From DATGKG01 sp963851325 (GTDB lineage Bacteria > Desulfobacterota > Binatia > Binatales > Binataceae): a stretch of DNA of 64,000 nucleotides. The DNA lies in the NCBI GenBank assembly GCA_963851325.1, contig CAWKOR010000001.1, positions 1,364,001 to 1,428,000 on the forward strand, read 5' to 3'. Both the position numbers and the translations under genes were made by a program. Positions 42,690 to 50,419 of this stretch are shown piece after piece. The notes below the pieces were generated by a model. It was given only the letters and a program-made list of their open reading frames with translations, was not told where the DNA came from and made no database searches. The stretch's first letter is position 1; every line of letters starts with the position of its first letter.

Positions 42690-42965
42690 TCAAATGTACG
42701 AGATGTAATGCTTGAGCGAACTCAGCAGCGCCGCCACGTCGGCCTCGTCACCGAGGTCGCGGCATAGAATCTCGTAGTAACCCTTGATGCGGCCGCGCTC
42801 CTGCTGGTCCTCGGGCACCGCGAGCAGGCTTTGAAAATCTTTGAGCAGGGCCTGCGTCTCGAGTTTCTTCTTGACCGGAATAGCCTCATCGTCGACCGCG
42901 ATGAGCAATCGAATATGATCGATCATCCGGTTCATAACTGCGAAGTCGCTGCGATCCTTTTCCAT
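42690..42965 (-). CDS. Small helical protein of unknown function
   Basis: 91 residues, acidic and predicted mostly helical (MNRMIDHIRLLIAVDDEAIP, KLETQALLKDFQSLLAVPED). No family recognised. Lies 16 bases before the hydroxyacyl-CoA dehydrogenase start and 13 after the next gene, so it looks operonic. Confidence 0.55.
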   Translation of the reverse strand: MEKDRSDFAVMNRMIDHIRLLIAVDDEAIPVKKKLETQALLKDFQSLLAVPEDQQERGRIKGYYEILCRDLGDEADVAALLSSLKHYISYI

Positions 42966-42978
42966 CGGATAGCCTCGG

Positions 42979-43344
42979 CTAGTGCGCCCGGTTCGAAGGC
43001 TCCTCGCTTTGGGTATAGGTACCCTGCCCTGACGGACCGTTCATCGATTCGCGCACTCGCCTCACGTCCTCTGGCGATTGGCGGCCGGGCATCCCCAAGC
43101 CGCGCATCAGGGCATTGGTCATCTGCGAGGTCAGGCGGTCACGAATAGTGGCGCCGCGAGCAACATGCGCATCGAGAACGGTGTCGACCTGGGATTGGGT
43201 CAGACCTTCGGCCTTGAAGATATCGACCAAAGTTTGGAATCCCACAATGCCCGCCGACTTATCGACGATTTCAACCACTCGGGCACAAGTTGCACAGGTA
43301 CGCCGCATTAGGCCCGCTCGTGCTCGGCAATAGGTACATCGCAT
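42979..43344 (-). CDS. Zinc-ribbon protein of unknown function
   Basis: 121 residues with an N-terminal CTYC...CATC zinc ribbon, then helices and a Pro/Gly/Ser-rich tail. The middle part (VDIFKAEGLTQSQVDTVLDA) looks like a small helical domain. First gene of the three-gene minus-strand unit ending with the dehydrogenase. Function unknown. Confidence 0.6.
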   Translation of the reverse strand: MRCTYCRARAGLMRRTCATCARVVEIVDKSAGIVGFQTLVDIFKAEGLTQSQVDTVLDAHVARGATIRDRLTSQMTNALMRGLGMPGRQSPEDVRRVRESMNGPSGQGTYTQSEEPSNRAH

Positions 43345-43561
43345 ACAAATGGCCTGTTCGCTAATGCAAATGTGGTCCGTGTTGGGACCTAATAACCAAG
43401 CGCAGCCCCCTTAAAACAAACGAAGCGGGCGCACGCGAAATTCGCGGGGCCCGGCTTCATTTTGAACGTTACACCGGAGCCTCATACGCCGCAAGCCGGA
43501 CGAAAGTCTTAAGATGCTGCGGCGCCTCGAGGTGTGGATAGACAAGGTCGCTGTCTAAGGT

Positions 43562-43612
43562 TTGACAAATGAAACGAGAGGCGATATCTCTAATTGAGAA
43601 TGATTCTCAATT
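43562..43612 (+). promoter_or_regulatory. Promoter with Fur box for the FTR1 permease
   Basis: TTGACA at 43562-43567 and TATCTC at 43585-43590 with 17-base spacing make a sigma70-like promoter. Directly after it, 43592-43612 is a perfect palindrome with ten-base arms (AATTGAGAAT / ATTCTCAATT) around one G, the classic Fur-box pattern. Fur-Fe bound there would cover the transcription start and shut the gene in high iron. The rest of 43345-43651 has no gene. Confidence 0.85.
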
Positions 43613-43651
43613 GCTTCAGCGCCAGCCGTTCATGCTAGGGGTAGCTTCGCC

Positions 43652-44494
43652 GTGATTCGTACCGTGTTCCCATACTTCTTCTACTCCGCAGGCATCCTCT
43701 TCCGCGAGGGCCTCGAAGCGATGCTGGTGATTATCGCGCTGGTCGCCGGCACTCGCGAGGCTGGCCATGAAGGTCGCTCGAAGGACATCTATAGCGGCGC
43801 GCTGATTGCCGTGGTCGCCAGTATCGCTCTGGCTTGGGGCGTCAATCACCTCATCAGCGACGATGCCAGCGATACCCTCGAAGGTATCTTCCAGGTGCTC
43901 GCGGCGGCAACGCTGTTTTATGTCAGCTCATGGTTGACGTCCAAGAGCCAGGCGCAAAGGTGGAAAACCTTCATCAATGATCAGGTGAAGGGCGCGCAGG
44001 AAAGTGCGGTCCCAGGACTGGCACTCGCGCTGACGGCGTTCCTGGCGGTTATCCGCGAAGGCGCCGAGACCATCGTGTTCTTTCAAGCGCTGACCGTCGG
44101 CACAACTGAGGCGATCGAGAGACACGCGGTGATGGCCGGCATTGCCGCCGCAACGGTGGCGCTCGCAGTTACGTTCATAGTGTTGAATCGCGCCGCCCAT
44201 CGAATCCCCTTTGGGAAATTCTTCTTCGCCACCACGATTCTCCTCTACGGACTCGCGGTAGTGTTTATCGGACAGGGAATCGCCAGCTTCCAGGAGGCCA
44301 ACTGGATCGGCGCCACCTTCCTCGATTATGTCCCCACCATCCCGATGCTCGGGCTCTACCCGACGATGCAGAGTATCGCCGCGCAACTCGCTCTGATTGC
44401 TTTCGCCGCTACCGCGATGCTCATTCCTCGGGGCTCGGGGAAGGCTGCAAAGGCGGCACGGGAAGTCTCTGCCCACCCGATTCGCCCGACTTAA
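43652..44494 (+). CDS. FTR1 family high-affinity iron permease
   Basis: Seven-helix inner-membrane iron permease, 280 residues. Both iron-binding RExxE motifs are present: FREGLEAMLVI in helix 1 and IREGAETIVFF in helix 4. GTG start. It has no fused periplasmic domain, and no EfeO, EfeB or multicopper oxidase is adjacent, so it may act alone or with unlinked partners. Repression by Fur is predicted from the upstream palindrome. Its 3' end overlaps a convergent gene by 74 bases. Confidence 0.93.
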   Translation: MIRTVFPYFFYSAGILFREGLEAMLVIIALVAGTREAGHEGRSKDIYSGALIAVVASIALAWGVNHLISDDASDTLEGIFQVLAAATLFYVSSWLTSKSQAQRWKTFINDQVKGAQESAVPGLALALTAFLAVIREGAETIVFFQALTVGTTEAIERHAVMAGIAAATVALAVTFIVLNRAAHRIPFGKFFFATTILLYGLAVVFIGQGIASFQEANWIGATFLDYVPTIPMLGLYPTMQSIAAQLALIAFAATAMLIPRGSGKAAKAAREVSAHPIRPT

Positions 44495-44879
44495 GATGTG
44501 GCAGCGGCCCGCCCTCTCCCATCACGATATCCTGGATCTGGCGACTGACGTTCTCCGCGTCGGTAAGCGACTGGAATCCCATCGAAATACAGTCTGAGGA
44601 GTCGGAGTGATGTCGCGACGCGGCCTTGCGCGCGCGGCGCAGAACCTCGCGCAGATCACCGATCTGCGCCTGAAGCTCAGTCAGCCGCGTCTGCACCATC
44701 GGAGTCGGTTTCCCGTCAGCCATCAGATGAAGCGCCAACGCCTGGTTCCGCTCAGCAGTTGCGACTTTATGCACCGCCTCGCGAATCTGCGCGCACGCGG
44801 CCTCGGGCGTGAGTGGGCTGGGGCTGGCGCTAGCTGCTGCGGTCCCACCGACCATCGCGAAGATCGCCATGATCGCCAT
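44421..44879 (-). CDS. Small secreted protein of unknown function
   Basis: About 152 residues: hydrophobic signal peptide ending ASA, then a helical domain with ACAQIREAVHKVATAERNQA and LTELQAQIGDLREVLRRARK, two Cys that could form a disulfide, and a Pro-rich tail. ATG 44879 is the first in-frame Met after the terminator of the upstream ferredoxin gene. The last 74 bases lie opposite the end of the FTR1 gene. No family recognised. Confidence 0.55.
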   Translation of the reverse strand: MAIMAIFAMVGGTAAASASPSPLTPEAACAQIREAVHKVATAERNQALALHLMADGKPTPMVQTRLTELQAQIGDLREVLRRARKAASRHHSDSSDCISMGFQSLTDAENVSRQIQDIVMGEGGPLPHLKSGESGGQRLPVPPLQPSPSPEE

Positions 44880-44914
44880 GATGGCAATGCAGGGCAGCGT
44901 GGCGATGCGAAAGC

Positions 44915-44942
44915 AAAGAGCCGACCCCTCGGTCGGCTCTTT
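44915..44942 (-). terminator. Terminator of the ferredoxin gene
   Basis: Perfect 12-base stem AAAGAGCCGACC / GGTCGGCTCTTT with a four-base loop, 29 bases past the ferredoxin stop. The T-tract is short (TCTTTGCTTTC). Confidence 0.8.
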
Positions 44943-44971
44943 GGAATCCTTGCTCAACGACCGCCCGTTGC

Positions 44972-45442
44972 TCAGGCGGCTTCCTCGCCGGTGGGATAGC
45001 CCAGCGCTTCGAGGAACTCCACTTTCTGGGCGGTGGGCATTATGTAGATACCGTCCCATCCGCAAACCTCTTCGCATAGCAGGCATCCGACGCAGGTCTT
45101 TTCGTTGACCTGGACCTTGCCGAGATAGACCGCCTGATTTTCCGGCGACGGCGATATGCAGTCGAACGGGCACACGTCAACGCACACACCGCATCCGTTG
45201 CAGTTGTCAGGATGCACCACGGCGACCGGTCGCTCGGCACGCTTGAGCACATGCGTGATGACGCCCTGGTTGGTCATGATCGCCTCGTCGGGACAGATCA
45301 CGCCGCATGCGCCGCAATCGATGCAGAGTCCGGGCTCGATGAAATAGACCTTTTTGGATTCGCCGGAGATGGCGCCGGTGGGGCAGCGTTTTTCGCACGC
45401 ACTGCATCCGGTGCAGGCCTCAGCGATGATCGTAAACGGCAT
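44972..45442 (-). CDS. Ferredoxin with four [4Fe-4S] motifs
   Basis: 156 residues with four CxxCxxCxxxC motifs: CTGCSACEKRCP, CIDCGACGVICP, CNGCGVCVDVCP and CVGCLLCEEVCGW. That is two bacterial two-cluster ferredoxin units in a row, able to carry up to four clusters; the last motif has CG in place of CP. Probably a cytosolic electron-wire subunit. The 61-residue membrane protein just upstream could anchor it. Redox partners are not encoded nearby. Confidence 0.9.
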   Translation of the reverse strand: MPFTIIAEACTGCSACEKRCPTGAISGESKKVYFIEPGLCIDCGACGVICPDEAIMTNQGVITHVLKRAERPVAVVHPDNCNGCGVCVDVCPFDCISPSPENQAVYLGKVQVNEKTCVGCLLCEEVCGWDGIYIMPTAQKVEFLEALGYPTGEEAA

Positions 45443-45497
45443 CAGTTAACCTTTCGACTTCAGATTGAGAAGACAACTCTGAGACAGTGTATCCGGC

Positions 45498-45683
45498 CTA
45501 CTTGCGCATCTCTTCGATGATCTTGTCGCGCTGGCCGCGCTCGATAAGCTGATCGTTGCGGCGCGCCTGCTTGAGGCCCAGATAAGTAAATCCCAGCACC
45601 AGCAGCATCATCGCCATGATTGGGATGTTGTCCGGCTGCGTAACGATGCCGAGAAACTGTTGCAGTCCGCTAATTGGCTCCAT
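45498..45683 (-). CDS. Small single-helix membrane protein upstream of the ferredoxin
   Basis: 61 residues: one central hydrophobic helix (IPIMAMMLLVLGFTYLGL) and a charged C-terminus (DQLIERGQRDKIIEEMRK). Same strand as the ferredoxin gene and 55 bases upstream of it. It may tether the ferredoxin to the membrane; no homologue recognised. Confidence 0.6.
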   Translation of the reverse strand: MEPISGLQQFLGIVTQPDNIPIMAMMLLVLGFTYLGLKQARRNDQLIERGQRDKIIEEMRK

Positions 45684-45834
45684 TGGCCGCCCTCACAGGT
45701 TCGCGCTTTCAAATGCGATGTTCGTTCGGTATTCCCATTCAATCAACGCAAGGTGACAGTGTCAACGAGAGGTGGCGGCGAGCCCGATTTTGCAGGCTTG
45801 ATAATGCGCCACCCGACCGCTCAAATAACCCACG

Positions 45835-46608
45835 ATGGCGAATCATGTAGAAGCCGGCAGTCTCCGAAGCCCGGCGCCGGTGCGGCTCCTGAAATCAGTA
45901 TGGGGCGCGGGCTGCACCGTGATGGGGGTGCTCTATACCATCGTGTGCGCACCGCTGGCGGCGATCTTCGCGCGGACGGGCTTTCACAAAACCACCTCGA
46001 GCATCTCGCGGGTCTGGGCGCGTCTGATAATTCGCACTTGCGGCATCAAGGTCGAAATCGAGGGCCTCGAGAATCTGCGCGGACTGAAGTCCTACGTGCT
46101 GGTTTGCAATCATCAAAGCTTTTTCGACATCTTCGCGGTGCTCGCTTACCTGCCAGGCGATACTCGATTCGTCGCCAAGAAGGAGCTGCTGCAAATTCCG
46201 GTCGTCGGCTATGCGATGGTCCACAACGGACACGTTATCGTCGATCGCCAGGGCGGCGGGCGCTCGATTCGCCGCGCGCTCGAGGCCGCGCGCGAAGGCA
46301 GTTATCCCATCTGCGTTTTCGCGGAGGGCCATCGGCATAACGACGGCCAGGTGCATCCGTTCAACGAGGGCGCGGCGTGGATCGCCACGATGGCGAAGCT
46401 GCCATGCGTGCCGATGGCGATTAGCGGCTCGGGCGCGTTCTTTCCTCGCGAGGCCAAGGTCCCGGTCCCCGGCGGCACCATGCGGATGACACTGTTGCCA
46501 CCGATCATGCCGACCGAATCCGGCGAACGCGCTAAGAGCAAGGACCGCGAAGCACTCACGCATCAACTGGAAGAGGCAGTCCGTTCTGCATTCCTGCCCG
46601 AGCTGTAA
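45835..46608 (+). CDS. plsC: 1-acyl-sn-glycerol-3-phosphate acyltransferase (PlsC)
   Basis: Makes phosphatidic acid by acylating lysophosphatidic acid at sn-2. 257 residues; N-terminal membrane segment, HX4D motif in CNHQSFFDIFAVLA, the second block RFVAKKELLQIPVVGYAM, and block III FAEGHRHNDGQVHPFNEGAA, where FAEGHR stands for the usual FPEGTR. Block IV CVPMAISGSGAFFP. The Pro-to-Ala and Thr-to-His changes in block III are mild oddities. ATG start. Confidence 0.9.
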   Translation: MANHVEAGSLRSPAPVRLLKSVWGAGCTVMGVLYTIVCAPLAAIFARTGFHKTTSSISRVWARLIIRTCGIKVEIEGLENLRGLKSYVLVCNHQSFFDIFAVLAYLPGDTRFVAKKELLQIPVVGYAMVHNGHVIVDRQGGGRSIRRALEAAREGSYPICVFAEGHRHNDGQVHPFNEGAAWIATMAKLPCVPMAISGSGAFFPREAKVPVPGGTMRMTLLPPIMPTESGERAKSKDREALTHQLEEAVRSAFLPEL

Positions 46609-46644
46609 AGACGCTGACTACAATTCCTTGGGGAGCGAAGCACA

Positions 46645-47052
46645 ATGGGAGAATCGAAGCGCGGCATCCTGCTGACAATAATCGCGATCCTGTTCGCCAT
46701 CCTCGCAATCACCGACCTCCTCAAACCGCTGAAGCTTGAAGGCCCAACAACAGGACTGGTGTTCTTCGGCATTCGCCAAACCGGAATTGCGAATACGATC
46801 CTCGGTCCGCTGATGGGACTCATCCTGCTTTACTATGCGGCCGGCATATGGAGGATGCGGCGCTACGCGATGACGCTGGGCTGGTTGTACGCGGTGTATG
46901 TCATCGTGAATCTGGTGTTGTATACGCACCTCAACCCGCCGGCGAGCACCTCGGGCGAGAGGCTCTTCGGCCTCGTGTATCTGTTCCTCGCGATCACGAT
47001 CACAGTCGGCACGGCGCTCATCCTGAGCCGCCGCCGCGCCGAGCTGCACTAG
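46645..47052 (+). CDS. Four-helix membrane protein of unknown function
   Basis: 135 residues with four hydrophobic segments (GILLTIIAILFAILAITDLL, ILGPLMGLILLYYAAGIW, LGWLYAVYVIVNLVLYT, LVYLFLAITITVGTALIL) and short loops. No family recognised. ATG preceded by GGGGAG; 36 bases downstream of plsC and probably cotranscribed. Confidence 0.65.
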   Translation: MGESKRGILLTIIAILFAILAITDLLKPLKLEGPTTGLVFFGIRQTGIANTILGPLMGLILLYYAAGIWRMRRYAMTLGWLYAVYVIVNLVLYTHLNPPASTSGERLFGLVYLFLAITITVGTALILSRRRAELH

Positions 47053-47224
47053 GATCGGTCGGCGATACCGAGCCACTACCGACACAACGTCAATTAACGA
47101 TGCTTGCGGGAAAGTCGAGCATTTAAGCGGGATTAATGGGTTTGTTTTTGCGATTTTTCAGGTTGCCCAGGATGCCCGAAGTGGGTTTGTTTTTGCCGAT
47201 CCGCACAGCATTCCGGCTCGAAGA

Positions 47225-47488
47225 TCAGTGGCTTTGTTTTCGCATTTTTGAGCCATCAGTCTCGGACGTCCCATCGATGGTGTCGGGAACGAATTTCCAG
47301 GTCACCTTGGATTTTTCGTCTGAGCTGTCGGAGGGAGGGCTTTCCCTCACAATTTTGTAGGTCCCATAGATCAATTTGTCAGCCGCGTCCGAGCCTGCGG
47401 TAGTTTGAATGAGAGCGCCATCCGCCAGATACTCTACCCGCGTCCTCGTCCTGGAGCTGATACGGGAGGCTCGGAGTATCCAGCGATA
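47225..47488 (-). pseudogene. Possible gene remnant in a 548-base gap
   Basis: The gap 47053-47600 has no complete gene. On the minus strand one frame is open for 87 codons and reads like protein (VEYLADGALIQTTAGSDAAD, KVTWKFVPDTIDG), but it has no usable start and no SD. On the plus strand side, three imperfect copies of a TTTGTTTT-containing motif lie near 47138, 47182 and 47229. Likely the relic of a decayed gene. Confidence 0.3.
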
Positions 47489-47600
47489 TTATCGGATGGG
47501 GCTGGCAACTATCAGATTATATCGCAACCCGGCGCGCGATGGGATCACCTCATGCGTACATGAATAAGCAATTGGTGTCCGCGCGGCGGTCGAAATGCCG

Positions 47601-47963
47601 TTAGCCCTTGCGATCGAAGATGAACAAGGGAACCTGGTTGGCGATTTTGGGATCGATCGCGAGAACTCGTTGGCCTGCTTCCTTTCTGACCGCGCCGCTC
47701 GCGACGCCTGCCGTTTTGAGCGCAGCGACCACCTGATCGAGGTCATCGGCCTCCAACCATAGCGCGAACATACCCTCGCCATTCGCCTTGAGGGCATCTG
47801 CTGCCGATGCGCCGGATGCGAGCCGAATCTCAGCGCCTCCGATCGTCACCGACGCGTGCTCGCCTGAGCGCGTCACCTTGAACCCAAAGTTCTTCTCGTA
47901 GATGAAGGCGGCGTCGTTGAGATCGCTGGTGGCCACATCGAGGCGGTCGAGGCGTTTGATCAT
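47601..47963 (-). CDS. VOC family protein
   Basis: 120 residues, a single glyoxalase-like domain: IKRLDRLDVATSDLNDAAFI with YEKNFGFKV, then GGAEIRLASG, a second module with FALWLEADDLDQVVAALKTA and a C-terminal AIDPKIANQVPLFIFD. His ligands typical of metal-dependent members are missing, so it may be a binding or resistance protein rather than an enzyme. Divergent from ilvC. Confidence 0.75.
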   Translation of the reverse strand: MIKRLDRLDVATSDLNDAAFIYEKNFGFKVTRSGEHASVTIGGAEIRLASGASAADALKANGEGMFALWLEADDLDQVVAALKTAGVASGAVRKEAGQRVLAIDPKIANQVPLFIFDRKG

Positions 47964-48094
47964 GATGCAATAGTTTCTAGCGATTGCCGGCGCTCGACAC
48001 CAGTCTCCGGCAAAATGCTGCTGGTTTCGCGCGGTTCATTTTGACAATAATCAGCGAATCCAAGTCTCGAAATCCTACGGAGCGCAGCAACGCG

Positions 48095-49570
48095 ATGAGT
48101 CTCGATTTCAGCACCAGCATATTCAACAAAGAGAAAATCCTCCTGGCTGACAAGGAGGAATTTATCGTCGAAGGCAAACGCCGTCTATTCCCCAAGCTCG
48201 CCGAAGCGTTTGCCGGCATCAAACAGATCGGCGTGATCGGCTGGTCATCGCAAGGCCCGGCGCAGGCACGCAATCTGCGGGATTCGCTGGTCGGAACCGG
48301 CATTAAGGTAAAAGTCGGGCTGCGCAAAAACTCTCCATCCATACCCGCGGCAGAGGCGGTAGGGTTTGACCGGGCCTCGGGCACCCTGGGCGAAATGTAC
48401 GAGGTTATCGCGGAGTCGGACCTGGTTATCCTGCTGATCGCCGATGCCGCGCAGGCCGAAGAACATAAGGCAATCTTCAAAGCGATTCGCCCGGGAGCAA
48501 CCCTCGGCCTGTCGCATGGGTTTCTGCTGGGCCACCTGCGAAACATCGGCGAGTCTTTTCCACCCAACATCAACGTGATCGCCGTATGTCCGAAGGGGAT
48601 GGGCCCATCGGTCCGGCGCTTGTATGAGCAGGGCCGCGAGATCGACGGCGCGGGCATCAATTCGAGCTTCGCCATCGAGCAGGACGTTAACGGAAAGGCG
48701 ACCGACTATGCGCTCGGATGGGCGGTCGCGATCGGCGCGCCGGAAATTTTTCAGACCACGCTGGAATCCGAGTTCAAGTCCGACATTTTCGGCGAGCGCG
48801 GGATTCTACTCGGCGCGGTGCACGGCATAGTCGAGACGCTCTATCTCTGGTTCCTCAGCCACGGCCAATCGCCGGAGCAGGCTTTCGTCGACTCGGCAGA
48901 ATCCATCACCGGACCCATCTCGACGATGATTTCGGAAAAGGGAATGCTGGCCGTTTACGAATCGCTGGATCAGCAAGGCAAGGAAACCTTCAAGCAGGCA
49001 TATTGCGCCGCCTACAATCCGGCGCTGGAAATCCTGATGGAGATTTATGACGATGTCGCCTCCGGAAACGAAATCCGCAGCGTCGTCGCAGCCGGTCAAC
49101 GCCTCAAGAAGCACCCGATGGGAAAAATCGACGGCACCGATATGTGGCAGGTAGGGATCGGCGTGCGCGCCAATCGGAGCAAATACAAAATCGGCATCAA
49201 CCCGGTAACCGCCGGAATCTATATCGCCACGATGATGGCCCAGGTCGATTTGCTCAAGGAGAAAGGCCATCCCTATTCCGAGATCGCCAACGAATCGATC
49301 ATCGAAGCAGTGGATTCGCTCAATCCATATATGCACTACAAGGGCATCTCCTTCATGATCGACAACTGCTCGACGACCGCGCGGCTGGGCGCGCGAAAGT
49401 GGGCGCCGCGCTTTGAATACATTTTTCGCCAGCAGACGCTTCCCGCATTGCGCCGCGGCGCGCAGCCCGACGAAGCGCTCTTCGAGAAGTTCCTCCAGAA
49501 CGAGATCCATCAGGTGCTGGCCAAGTGCGCCGATCTCCGGCCGGCGGTTAACATAGCCGTAGTGGATTGA
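48095..49570 (+). CDS. ilvC: Ketol-acid reductoisomerase, plant-like class II
   Basis: Second enzyme of valine, leucine and isoleucine synthesis: isomerises and reduces acetolactate with NADPH and Mg. 491 residues; NADPH loop GVIGWSSQGPAQARNLRDSL, LGLSHGFLLGHL, VCPKGMGPSVRRLY, KSDIFGERGILLGAVHGIVE with Mg ligands, and DNCSTTARLGARKWAPRFEY. These strings match plant chloroplast enzymes far better than E. coli IlvC. ATG 48095 is chosen because homology begins at FSTSIFNKEK; the open frame upstream is not conserved. ilvB/ilvH are absent. The next gene starts directly at the stop. Confidence 0.93.
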   Translation: MSLDFSTSIFNKEKILLADKEEFIVEGKRRLFPKLAEAFAGIKQIGVIGWSSQGPAQARNLRDSLVGTGIKVKVGLRKNSPSIPAAEAVGFDRASGTLGEMYEVIAESDLVILLIADAAQAEEHKAIFKAIRPGATLGLSHGFLLGHLRNIGESFPPNINVIAVCPKGMGPSVRRLYEQGREIDGAGINSSFAIEQDVNGKATDYALGWAVAIGAPEIFQTTLESEFKSDIFGERGILLGAVHGIVETLYLWFLSHGQSPEQAFVDSAESITGPISTMISEKGMLAVYESLDQQGKETFKQAYCAAYNPALEILMEIYDDVASGNEIRSVVAAGQRLKKHPMGKIDGTDMWQVGIGVRANRSKYKIGINPVTAGIYIATMMAQVDLLKEKGHPYSEIANESIIEAVDSLNPYMHYKGISFMIDNCSTTARLGARKWAPRFEYIFRQQTLPALRRGAQPDEALFEKFLQNEIHQVLAKCADLRPAVNIAVVD

Positions 49571-50404
49571 GTGGATAGCGCGATCGAAAGAAAGGTGCCG
49601 CATGTCGGCACCTGGCGGCGCGCGCTTCCGGTCAGCGTCGAGCGCCTCTACGAAAACGCCATCGACTGGGAGCATCTGCCGTACCTGCATCGCAGCAGCT
49701 TCGCCCGGATCGAATGCCTCGAGGCCGGCGAATGGGGCTTTCGCGCGCGCGTGTGGGCGCAACCTTATGACGAGCGCCGCATGTTCGTCATCGAGTTGAA
49801 GCTCGATCGCGAGTGCCGCCGCTGGATCACCTCGACGCTGGAAGGTCCCGGCCGTGGCAGCGAAGTCTGGACGCATGCGTTCCCGATCGGCGAGCGCGCG
49901 ACGGACATCGTCGTCGATTTTTTCGTTCCCGGCATCAACACCGAGCGCGCGCCCGAGATGTTCAGCTTCTACAGGAATTTGTACACCCGGCTTTACGACG
50001 AGGACGTGGCGATGATGTCCGGGCGGCAGGCGCAGCTCGACGGCATCAAGAGCCGCACTGCCGCGACGTCACCCTCGCGCCGCGTGCTGGGCACCCTCGA
50101 GCAAGTGCGGCTTAAACTCCCGATGACGATCGAGGAGCGCGGGCGGCGCTTTCGCATCGTGGAGCTGGATGGAAAACTCGTCGCGCATGCCACCGTTTGC
50201 CCGCATACTCTGGGACCGCTCGGCACTGCGACCGTAACCAACGGGATCGTCGAATGCCCGTGGCACGGGTTTCGTTTCGATATCGTAACCGGCAAGTGCG
50301 TCAGCGGGCACCACTGCAATCTCGCGCCTGCATTCCACGTTGTGATCGATCCGCTAAACTCTAATGTCACCATAGAGTGGAAATCGGGAACATCCGAGAC
50401 TTGA
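49571..50404 (+). CDS. Rieske protein with N-terminal oxygenase-type domain (permuted order)
   Basis: 277 residues. Residues 20-165 look like a Rieske-oxygenase catalytic (Bet v1-like) domain: the iron motif N-x2-D-x2-H-x4-H is at N29-D32-H35-H40, and DED at 143-145 with RQAQLD matches the usual C-terminal acidic ligand segment. The [2Fe-2S] Rieske domain follows at about 180-262: C210-H212 in VCPHTLGPL and C229-H232 in ECPWHGF. In known ring-hydroxylating oxygenases the Rieske domain comes first, so this order is reversed. GTG start abuts the ilvC stop. Cytosolic; the membrane copper-protein-like gene follows after 15 bases. Activity and substrate are unknown. Confidence 0.8.
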   Translation: MDSAIERKVPHVGTWRRALPVSVERLYENAIDWEHLPYLHRSSFARIECLEAGEWGFRARVWAQPYDERRMFVIELKLDRECRRWITSTLEGPGRGSEVWTHAFPIGERATDIVVDFFVPGINTERAPEMFSFYRNLYTRLYDEDVAMMSGRQAQLDGIKSRTAATSPSRRVLGTLEQVRLKLPMTIEERGRRFRIVELDGKLVAHATVCPHTLGPLGTATVTNGIVECPWHGFRFDIVTGKCVSGHHCNLAPAFHVVIDPLNSNVTIEWKSGTSET

Positions 50405-50419
50405 TTGAGCGAGGACCTT

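Noticed and set aside
43430..43475. GC-rich imperfect hairpin in the FTR1 upstream region
   Set aside because: Mismatched stem between divergent genes with no gene ending there; not convincing as a terminator.
47136..47360. 74-codon plus-strand frame in the 47 kb gap
   Set aside because: Built on the TTTGTTTT repeats, low-complexity start, no ribosome site.
48041..48070. TTGACA-like -35 upstream of ilvC
   Set aside because: No acceptable -10 at 16-18 bases spacing; too weak to list.
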